From Rhodocyclaceae bacterium (GTDB lineage Bacteria; Pseudomonadota; Gammaproteobacteria; Burkholderiales; Usitatibacteraceae), in assembly GCA_020247545.1 (NCBI GenBank), contig JADCIX010000002.1:1-62422 (forward strand): a DNA stretch of 62,422 nt, given 5' to 3'. This document shows, piece after piece, positions 56,764 to 62,422 of the stretch (positions are counted from its first letter, which is position 1; each line of letters starts with the position of its first letter). The notes below the pieces were generated by a model. The model searched no databases. It saw nothing but the letters and a program-made list of their open reading frames with translations, and had not been told where the DNA came from. The position numbers and the translations under genes are program-made.

Positions 56764-57081
56764 TTAGTGATACGGTGCCTGCGAGGTTGAGCTAGGCGGT
56801 GGCATACCCAACCAACTCGACAACCTTGAAAGCCACGGCTCCTTTAGGTTACGGATCTCTGCATCATCTGCAAGAATCGATCGCAGCAATGCGCGCTTGC
56901 GCCGCTCTTCGTGGTCTGTGAGAGACTCCCACTCTTGAACTGCATTTAGTTCGGCAATGAGATATGAGCAAATTTCTTCTACCCGAAAGACTTCATTCCA
57001 GTCGCCTTCGCGGGCGGCACCCACCATCAGCTTGCTGGACGAGGCGAGCGATTCATAGTAATGGAGTAGTGTGTTGGACAT
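56764..57081 (-). CDS. fliT: Flagellar chaperone FliT
   Basis: A small helical export chaperone for FliD (and a regulator of FlhDC in enterics). The 105-residue product is all alpha and charged, with 'NTLLHYYESLASSSKLMVGAAREGDWNEVFRVEEICSYLIAELNAVQEW' and 'RRKRALLRSILADDAEIRNL', which fit the FliT family. I take ATG 57081 (MSNTLLHYYE); the frame is open to 57153, but the added part has the character of the fliS end. It lies between fliS and ycgR. Identification depends partly on the neighbours because FliT sequences are variable. Confidence 0.85.
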   Translation of the reverse strand: MSNTLLHYYESLASSSKLMVGAAREGDWNEVFRVEEICSYLIAELNAVQEWESLTDHEERRKRALLRSILADDAEIRNLKEPWLSRLSSWLGMPPPSSTSQAPYH

Positions 57082-57124
57082 CTTTTGTACCTTAAGCGAG
57101 ATGTGGGGCTGTACCAGCAAATAA

Positions 57125-57586
57125 CTACGCGTGGTTTGCCAAAGTTGCAGCACCGAGCGTGCTATCGACTACCGCCACAATCCCCACCCAGCCAGAGCGA
57201 ACCTGCTGCAATAATCGTCCCACTTCCGCATACCCACCTGGGTCATTTTTTAAGTTTGCCAGTAGCATTCGGCGCGCCATATAGTCGTAAAGTTCGTCCA
57301 GACGCTGCGCAATTGAACCGCCATTTCCGCGATCCAAACTGGCGCGAAGGCCTTCCTCAATGATACGAAGAGCTTTGGAGGCAGCGGCATTTTTAGCCGG
57401 CGTATTGTTTGACGCCAGATGGGCTTGCGCCTGCCCGATGGCTTCGAGCGCGCCATCAATAAGCATCAGGATTAGCGTATGCGGACTCGCGTCAAGCGTC
57501 CCGCTCAGGATATTTGTTTCAGCGTAGGCAAACGCGGCACGGCGCTTTGAGGGTCCAAATTGATGAGAAGCAGAAAAATCGATCAT
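57125..57586 (-). CDS. fliS: Flagellin chaperone FliS
   Basis: Binds the C-terminus of flagellin and keeps it unfolded for export. The 153-residue product has the FliS pattern 'RAAFAYAETNILSGTLDASPHTLILMLIDGALEAIGQAQAHL' and 'ALRIIEEGLRASLDRGNGGSIAQRLDELYDYMARRMLLANL', then 'LQQVRSGWVGI'. I start at ATG 57586 (MIDFSASHQFG). It is first in the operon fliS-fliT-ycgR and has a sigma-28-type promoter upstream. Length is a little above average (E. coli 136). Confidence 0.95.
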   Translation of the reverse strand: MIDFSASHQFGPSKRRAAFAYAETNILSGTLDASPHTLILMLIDGALEAIGQAQAHLASNNTPAKNAAASKALRIIEEGLRASLDRGNGGSIAQRLDELYDYMARRMLLANLKNDPGGYAEVGRLLQQVRSGWVGIVAVVDSTLGAATLANHA

Positions 57587-57625
57587 GTTGTTAGACCTTG
57601 ATGATTTGTGGCAGACAGTAACTGA

Positions 57626-57652
57626 ATATCGGCAGGCATTCGCCATACGTTA
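57626..57652 (-). promoter_or_regulatory. Sigma-28-type promoter of fliS-fliT-ycgR
   Basis: On the minus strand: -35 TAACGTAT (57645-57652), exactly 11 bases, -10 GCCGATAT (57626-57633). Consensus for FliA is TAAAGTTT-N11-GCCGATAA; six of eight and seven of eight bases match. It lies 40 bases before the fliS start. Confidence 0.75.
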
Positions 57653-58075
57653 GGGTGCTCTCCACATGTATTTCTGCTGAAATAGCGCTTGATCACAGTT
57701 TGTTTCTGGCTGGTAATTGACCATCCTATGCGCTTGCCCATGCTCGATTACGGAAAGGACAATCGAGGAATCAGAATAACAGCGTGCGCCGTGAGGTGCT
57801 AGCTTGAAATTTTCACCAGGGGCCCGCAGCTCCGGGGCGCGTTACCCCTGAACGATTGCCAAACCAATTTGGATCGTTGCTCTGTTACTGCAGATGCGGG
57901 TTGCTCGCTCTCGCTCCGACGAGCGCACAGCCACGTGTTTGCCAAACGCGCCAGTCACTCTTTGCATAGCCTGCTACGCTGTGGCCGGTCAGGGGAAAAC
58001 TCGTTCCCCTACTCAACCGTTTTCGAACGCGCCGCCATGGCATATTCAGGCTAGTTTGGCACCGGTCGGCGGCGG
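57653..58075. other. Intergenic region between fliS promoter and fliD
   Basis: About 420 bases without a gene I can support. A perfect 7-bp hairpin (AGGGGAA 57991-57997 with TTCCCCT 58004-58010, six-base loop) and a longer GC-rich inverted repeat (near 57818-57850, CAGGGG...CCCCTG) lie here. They may be the fliD 3' end, but neither has a T-tract. I saw no decayed gene. Confidence 0.4.
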
Positions 58076-59533
58076 CTAGTTTCTGTTCTGAAGGCTTTGT
58101 TGGAGTGCGGACAACTGCTGGGAGACTGATGTTCCCAAGGACTGCAGTCCGGCAACTTTTGAATCCATGGACTGATACTGGGCGCGCAGGCGCGCCTCGC
58201 GTTGCGACAGACGATTTTCTAGCGCCTCTTGGTTCCTTTGGTTTGAGCGGATGCTGCGATTCAGTCCGTCAGTGCGCGAGGTGATGGATCCGCTAGTACC
58301 CAACCATTCACTGGCAAGAGCATCCAGGCGCTTCGCAAAGCCGAGGCTGTTGGGGTTTCCTGCTGTACCCTCGCTGGAGAAAAGGCGCGCGAGCTTCGCA
58401 GGATCGTTGTTTGCTGCATTCCATTTCGTTTGATCAAGCGCTAGGTTGCCGTCGGTTTGGACCGATACACCGACATCGGACAAGCGGGAGAAGTCGCCCG
58501 CTTGTCCGATGAATTGGCCGAACATAGTGGATCTCAAGCGCTGCAAAATCGAAATCGCCGCATTGTCGCCCTGCAGTGGGGATTGCGTCTTGGCCCCTTC
58601 GACGAACTTAGTTTGGTCCTTAATTAGTTTCTGCAAATCGTTATACGCCGAAATCAGGCCACTTACAGATTTTTGAATCGCGGCTGCGTCCTTCGTGATG
58701 GACACGCTTACCGCTGTTGCGGTTTCTGCGAGCAGGTTAAAGGTGATGCCTTCTACAATACCTCGTGCTGTGTTCGAGGGCGATGACGCGGAGATACCGT
58801 TCACACTGAACAGGGCATCCTGTGCCGTTTGCAAGGAGTCAAGATTTTTGCCGGACCCTGCACTGGCCGAGGGAATAAACGCGAGTCTGGACAATCCGGC
58901 GGCGTTGGTGTTACTGCCGTCGCTATCGGTAGTGGTGATTTGGATTGCGTTCTGGGCACCAGTATCTTTGGCGGTTAGCACCAATCGTGATCCACTGCCA
59001 GTGTTTACGATGGTTGCAGTCACACCCGCATTAGCGGAATTAATGGCATTGCGAATAGATTTCAGTGATCCATCACCAACGTTTACGCTGACGACACTTC
59101 GACCGGGTTGCAATGTGAATGCACCGGTGACGCTATCGATGCTACCGACCGATATCTCTAGGGTGCCGGTACCAACAACAGTTGACTCATCTGTGTAAGT
59201 GCCAGAGGCGAGTTGTGCACTTTTTGCGAGTTGGCTTACCGTTAAAGCGTAGTTGCCCTCATTTGCGTTGCTCGTTGCGGTGGCCGTGACAGACGATGAA
59301 TTTGAGGAACTCGCCTGGTAGATCTGCCACTTATCCGATCTCGCAAGTGCGCGAACCGCGTCTTGGAAGGTGGAAACTGCACTCGCGAGCTTTCCATACG
59401 CGCTGATGGAGGACTGCAATGAGGACTGATCCGTCTTGAGACGTTCAAGCGGTTTTCTCTCAACCGCCATCAACTGTGTGACGATCGAGTTGATATCGAT
59501 TCCGCTGCCGACTCCAGAGGCGCTGATAGGCAT
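58076..59533 (-). CDS. fliD: Flagellar filament capping protein FliD
   Basis: Cap protein at the filament tip that helps flagellin polymerise. The 485-residue product has the N-terminal FliD_N region ('SGVGSGIDINSIVTQLMAVERKPLERLKTDQSSLQSSISAYGKLASAVSTF') and the C-terminal helices ('NRSIRSNQRNQEALENRLSQREARLRAQYQSMDSKVAGLQSLGTSVSQQLSALQ'). Middle domains (about 70-370) are Ser/Thr-rich and include the hook-in motif area. Length is typical (E. coli 468). A sigma-28-type promoter with perfect GCCGATAA lies 50 bases upstream. It lies between fliS and the second flagellin. Confidence 0.96.
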   Translation of the reverse strand: MPISASGVGSGIDINSIVTQLMAVERKPLERLKTDQSSLQSSISAYGKLASAVSTFQDAVRALARSDKWQIYQASSSNSSSVTATATSNANEGNYALTVSQLAKSAQLASGTYTDESTVVGTGTLEISVGSIDSVTGAFTLQPGRSVVSVNVGDGSLKSIRNAINSANAGVTATIVNTGSGSRLVLTAKDTGAQNAIQITTTDSDGSNTNAAGLSRLAFIPSASAGSGKNLDSLQTAQDALFSVNGISASSPSNTARGIVEGITFNLLAETATAVSVSITKDAAAIQKSVSGLISAYNDLQKLIKDQTKFVEGAKTQSPLQGDNAAISILQRLRSTMFGQFIGQAGDFSRLSDVGVSVQTDGNLALDQTKWNAANNDPAKLARLFSSEGTAGNPNSLGFAKRLDALASEWLGTSGSITSRTDGLNRSIRSNQRNQEALENRLSQREARLRAQYQSMDSKVAGLQSLGTSVSQQLSALQQSLQNRN

Positions 59534-59583
59534 GAGAGTATCCTGTTAATAACGTAGAAAGAAATAACCCCAGTATTGGTATT

Positions 59584-59610
59584 TTATCGGCAGTTGCGGC
59601 GATAGCTTAA
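59584..59610 (-). promoter_or_regulatory. Sigma-28-type promoter of fliD
   Basis: On the minus strand: -35 TTAAGCTA (59603-59610), 11-base spacer, -10 GCCGATAA (59584-59591), a perfect FliA -10 element. The fliD start is 50 bases downstream. Confidence 0.8.
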
Positions 59611-59735
59611 GCGCGGAATGAACGGGTTTCTCGATTCGGTCTGAAAAAACGTTAAATTGGCCAAGATTGATCCGATGTGTCTGACCGTTGCCACACTGAA
59701 CGCGCTTCCTGAGCATGTGTTGTCTTCAGGGAGTG

Positions 59736-60566
59736 TTAGCCCTTAAGCAACTGCATCACGTTATTCGGTAACGCATTTGCTTGGGCCACCATGGCCATAC
59801 CCGCTTGCTGTAAGACTTGGGTGCGCGAGAGGTTTGCAGTTTCTGCGGCAAAATCCGCGTCCACAATACGACCACGTGATGCGGCTTGATTTTCAGATGC
59901 GACTTGAAGATTGGCGATAACGCTCTCAAAGCGATTTTGACCTGCGCCAAAACTGGCGCGCGCCGTCGAAATTTCCGTGAGCGCGTCGTCGATGTCGTCC
60001 ATGGCAGTCAAAGAAGCCGCTGCGGTGGTGATAGCGCTAGCAGTAACTGCTGAAACGCCTGCACCGGTTGTCAGATCGGTCGTGCTGATCGAAATCTGAT
60101 CGGTCGCACCACTGTTGGCACCAACTTGAAACGTCAGTGTGGCGGCCGAGTTCAAGACGGCGGCACCATTAAATGTGGTGCCTGACAATACGCGTGTGAC
60201 TTCATCATTCAGTGCTTGATATTCTGCATCCAAGTTCGCGCGGTCGCCAGTTGAGTTTGTGGCGTTGGCTGATTGTACGGCGAGCTCACGCATACGCTGC
60301 AATGTATCTGCTACCTTTCCAAGTGCACCCTCGGCCGTTTGCGACAGGCTGATGGCATCACTCGCATTGCGGATCGCAACATTCATGCCCTTAACCTGGG
60401 TGTTCATACGTTCGGCGATGGCAAGGCCAGCGGCATCGTCTTTTGCGCTGTTGACCCGCATGCCTGACGACAATCGCTGCATGGACGTCGTTTGTGACAT
60501 TTGTGAAGACGTAAGGTTGCGCTGTGCCGTCAGCGAGTTCACATTGGTATTAATGGTTTGTGGCAT
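59736..60566 (-). CDS. fliC2: Flagellin FliC, second copy (short, D0-D1 only)
   Basis: Filament subunit of 276 residues. It has the canonical helical N-terminus ('LTAQRNLTSSQMSQTTSMQRLSSGMRVNSAKDDAAGLAIAERM') and C-terminus ('FESVIANLQVASENQAASRGRIVDADFAAETANLSRTQVLQQAGMAMVAQANALPNNVMQLLKG'), joined by a short central region, so it lacks D2/D3 outer domains. It is preceded by AGGAGATCG, a strong ribosome-binding site. It is the paralogue of the flagellin at 60935-61765; long stretches are nearly identical in DNA. I see no good sigma-28 site before it (only a weak match). fliC2 is only my label for this copy. Confidence 0.97.
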   Translation of the reverse strand: MPQTINTNVNSLTAQRNLTSSQMSQTTSMQRLSSGMRVNSAKDDAAGLAIAERMNTQVKGMNVAIRNASDAISLSQTAEGALGKVADTLQRMRELAVQSANATNSTGDRANLDAEYQALNDEVTRVLSGTTFNGAAVLNSAATLTFQVGANSGATDQISISTTDLTTGAGVSAVTASAITTAAASLTAMDDIDDALTEISTARASFGAGQNRFESVIANLQVASENQAASRGRIVDADFAAETANLSRTQVLQQAGMAMVAQANALPNNVMQLLKG

Positions 60567-60934
60567 TTCGATCTCCTGTGTGCCCCTTGGGGGAGGCGTT
60601 AAATTGAGACCCAGCGTAGCCGGGGAGGAACATACCCGGTCCAGCGGGCTTGGGTTGGAGGAGATCGTGAAGATATAACTGCCAAGCTCCTACCATCACC
60701 TCTGGATGACGGCATCTTGACAGAGGGTGCATTCAGCTTAGCGTTTGATAAAGGAGGAAAAAGTGCGCTATTTCTCCAGTTACCGTAATACGGAGGGAGT
60801 AGTGGTGACGTCGCGTTCTTGAGCAACACAAAAAATTTACCCGGCGCGACTCCCGAACAATAGTGTCGAGAGTCGAAGCCGGGCAAACGGTGGGCGACTG
60901 GTGAGGTGCCCTGTTGCTGCTTGATTTTCGTTGA
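60567..60934. other. Intergenic region between the two flagellin genes
   Basis: 368 bases. It holds the terminator of the upstream flagellin gene (60840-60883) and the leader of the downstream copy. A possible promoter for the second flagellin (TAAGCTGA-N11-GTCAAGAT near 60712-60740, minus) matches the sigma-28 consensus only weakly. Confidence 0.5.
60840..60883 (-). terminator. Intrinsic terminator of the first flagellin gene
   Basis: On the minus strand, a two-part stem: CCCGGC (60840-60845) with GCCGGG (60878-60883) and a 9-bp stem (60847-60855 with 60867-60875), loop 60856-60866. It is followed by TAAATTTTTT. This is a strong terminator 50 bases after the flagellin stop. Confidence 0.85.
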
Positions 60935-61765
60935 TCAGCCGCGCAGCAACTGCATGACGCCGTTTGGCATTGCGTTTGCCTGGGCCACCATCGCCATACC
61001 AGCTTGTTGCAACACTTGGGTGCGCGACAAGTTGGCGGTTTCGGCGGCAAAGTCAGCATCAACGATACGGCCTCGCGATGCAGCTTGGTTTTCGGCGTTG
61101 ACTTGCAGATTCGAAATGACTGCCTCAAAGCGATTTTGTGTTGCGCCAAAACTGGCGCGCGCCGTCGAAATTTCCGTGAGCGCGTCGTCGATGTCGTCCA
61201 TGGCAGTCAAAGAAGCCGCTGCGGTGGTGATGGAGCCTCCGGTAACTGCTGAAACGCCTGTACCAGCAGTTAACTGGGTGGTGGTGACCGAAATTTGATC
61301 GGTGGCGGAATTGTTTGCGCCAACTTGGAAGTCAAGCGTCCCTGCGGTGTCCAATACAGCCGAGCCGTTAAACTTCGTACCGGTTAGAACGCGTGTGACT
61401 TCATCATTCAGCGCTTGATATTCCGCATCGAGATTTAAACGGTCGCCATCAGAATTAGTCGCGTTAGCGGACTGAACAGCAAGTTCGCGCATACGCTGCA
61501 ATGCATCTGCTACCTTTCCAAGTGCACCCTCGGCCGTTTGCGACAGGCTGATGGCATCACTCGCATTGCGAATCGCAACATTCATGCCCTTAACCTGGGT
61601 GTTCATACGTTCGGCGATGGCAAGGCCAGCGGCATCGTCTTTTGCGCTGTTGACCCGCATGCCTGACGACAATCGCTGCATGGACGTCGCAAGTGAAGAC
61701 TGTGAAGCAGACAGATTACGTTGTGCGGTTAACGATGAAACATTAGTGTTGATTGTGGTTCCCAT
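60935..61765 (-). CDS. fliC: Flagellin FliC, first copy (short, D0-D1 only)
   Basis: Major filament subunit of 276 residues with the same D0-D1 design as the downstream copy and no outer domains, so the filament surface is simple. The N-terminus reads 'MGTTINTNVSSLTAQRNLSASQSSLATSMQRLSSGMRVNSAKDDAAGLAIAERMNTQVKGMNVAIRNASDAISLSQTAEGALGKVAD' in type; the C-terminus ends in 'MAMVAQANAMPNGVMQLLRG'. It has a strong ribosome-binding site (AGGAGATATAA) and a near-consensus sigma-28-type promoter about 140-165 bases upstream. Its terminator follows at 60840. It is the likely main flagellin. Confidence 0.97.
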   Translation of the reverse strand: MGTTINTNVSSLTAQRNLSASQSSLATSMQRLSSGMRVNSAKDDAAGLAIAERMNTQVKGMNVAIRNASDAISLSQTAEGALGKVADALQRMRELAVQSANATNSDGDRLNLDAEYQALNDEVTRVLTGTKFNGSAVLDTAGTLDFQVGANNSATDQISVTTTQLTAGTGVSAVTGGSITTAAASLTAMDDIDDALTEISTARASFGATQNRFEAVISNLQVNAENQAASRGRIVDADFAAETANLSRTQVLQQAGMAMVAQANAMPNGVMQLLRG

Positions 61766-61904
61766 TTATATCTCCTGTTTAAAAAGTAGTTCCCAGCGTC
61801 AAGATAAGCCCAGCGCAATTGCCGGGGTGAGTTACGGCACCCGTTAACCGGGCTTCTTGGCGGACGGAATCGGTTTGTGAAGATTCGAACCGCCAACAAA
61901 TCGT

Positions 61905-61931
61905 ATTTCGACTACTTACTAAGAAACTTTA
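61905..61931 (-). promoter_or_regulatory. Sigma-28-type promoter of fliC
   Basis: On the minus strand: -35 TAAAGTTT (61924-61931, perfect), 11-base spacer, -10 GTCGAAAT (61905-61912; five of eight). It implies an untranslated leader of about 130 bases, in which a GC-rich inverted repeat lies (near 61825-61850). Confidence 0.78.
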
Positions 61932-62104
61932 GGGCTTACGCACAGAACGCTTGCGTCTTCCCAAAAGTTAGCTCGTGAACCGAAAAAATTTGAGCTGTGA
62001 TGTATTTTCGGTAATGCGATGTAACACTTTAGGATTCACGCTTCACTTTGGCTGTGACCAAACGACGACAGTCAGTGTTTTGAACTCGTCTGCCGCAGAT
62101 GAGG

Positions 62105-62422
62105 TGCACTGCCCCCCCCTCTGTCACGATAGTTGTCCGGTCTCTTGAAGAGACAAATTCAATCCACTGAGGGGCGGGAAAGATGACACTCATGCCAGTC
62201 TATGGCCCGCAATTCAAAGAGCAGATCGTTAAAAAGATGATGCCGCCTCACAACCAAAGCGTTTCCCAAATCAGCCGCGACACCGGTGTGGCCGTGCCGA
62301 CCTTGTATTCTTGGAAAAAACTCTTTCGCAACCAAGGATTCGTCGTGCCAGCAAAGCCCTCTCGCCCAGATGACTGGGACTCCAAAGCCAAGTTGGCCGC
62401 CATCATTCAGACGGCCGCTCTG
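62105..62422 (+). mobile_element. Left end of an IS3-type insertion sequence, cut by the window edge
   Basis: From about 62105 the sequence TGCACTGCCCCC could be the left inverted repeat of an IS3-family element; the boundary is a guess. A transposase gene starts inside it at 62183. The right end lies outside the window. The insertion site is about 170 bases upstream of the fliC promoter and would not break it. Confidence 0.5.
62183..62422 (+). CDS. Transposase, N-terminal part (IS3-type), truncated by the window end
   Basis: An open frame of 80 codons that runs off the window. It starts MTLMPVYGPQFKEQIVKKMM and carries a helix-turn-helix ('SVSQISRDTGVAVPTLYSWKKLFRNQG', about residues 26-52), the typical N-terminal DNA-binding part of IS3-family transposases. 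It is followed by 'PDDWDSKAKLAAIIQTAA', also seen in such proteins. There is a GGGCGGGAAAG stretch before the ATG. The catalytic DDE domain lies outside, so activity cannot be judged. Confidence 0.75.
   Translation, partial: MTLMPVYGPQFKEQIVKKMMPPHNQSVSQISRDTGVAVPTLYSWKKLFRNQGFVVPAKPSRPDDWDSKAKLAAIIQTAAL

Noticed and set aside
1-62422. CRISPR arrays, tRNA or rRNA genes, integrase or prophage genes
   Set aside because: No direct-repeat arrays with regular spacing, no recognisable RNA genes and no phage genes except the partial IS at the edge.

Overview
The window looks like chromosomal DNA of a flagellated betaproteobacterium. The clues are the grpE-dnaK-dnaJ cluster read from sigma-32-type promoters, hrcA, nadK and recN grouped together, a DUF1631 protein, the glnE / yhdP / nitrilase / tldD neighbourhood, and the layout of the flagellar genes (fliE divergent from fliFGHIJK-LMNOPQR, two short flagellins, fliD, fliS, fliT, ycgR). 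The assignment rests on gene content and protein character only; no rRNA or tRNA gene was seen.

Layout. 1-4.8 kb: heat-shock operon (grpE-dnaK-dnaJ, minus strand) and a small membrane protein. 5-12.5 kb: DUF1631 protein, hemH, hrcA, nadK, recN. 12.5-23.2 kb: glnE (minus), then yhdP, a nitrilase-family amidase, tldD, a YcxB-like membrane protein and an exported MsrB (plus). 23.3-26.5 kb: an aromatic-amino-acid unit with a candidate attenuator (a 21-codon leader peptide with an FCFWYYF block and a strong terminator), an AroG-type DAHP synthase, a second and structurally different DAHP synthase-like enzyme, and a BtuF-like binding protein. 26.5-28 kb: the wreck of a methyl-accepting chemotaxis receptor. 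28-37 kb: a signalling block with a CheB-CheR fusion, a hybrid histidine kinase, a lone Hpt protein, a NarL-type regulator and a receiver-linked HisKA_3 kinase. 37-44.1 kb: a chemotaxis operon (small CheZ-like protein, cheY, cheA, HDOD protein, cheR, cheD, cheB). 44.2-61.8 kb: flagellar genes. From about 62.1 kb: the start of an insertion sequence cut by the window edge.

How it fits together. The fli genes encode the MS-ring, the C-ring, part of the export gate, the ATPase complex, the filament cap, flagellins and chaperones. The che operon supplies the phosphorelay that acts on FliM, and YcgR supplies c-di-GMP braking. flhA, flhB, the flg genes, motAB, fliA, cheW and an intact receptor are not in the window and must lie elsewhere if the system works.

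Most interesting observations: (1) the aromatic leader-peptide attenuator in front of aroG; (2) the second DAHP synthase-like protein, in which the usual metal-binding Cys of the AGPCSVE motif is Asn, as in metal-independent KDO8P synthases; (3) a 136-residue CheZ-like protein with the D-x-x-x-Q phosphatase signature, whose last six residues, GDIELF, are also the last six of CheD in the same operon.
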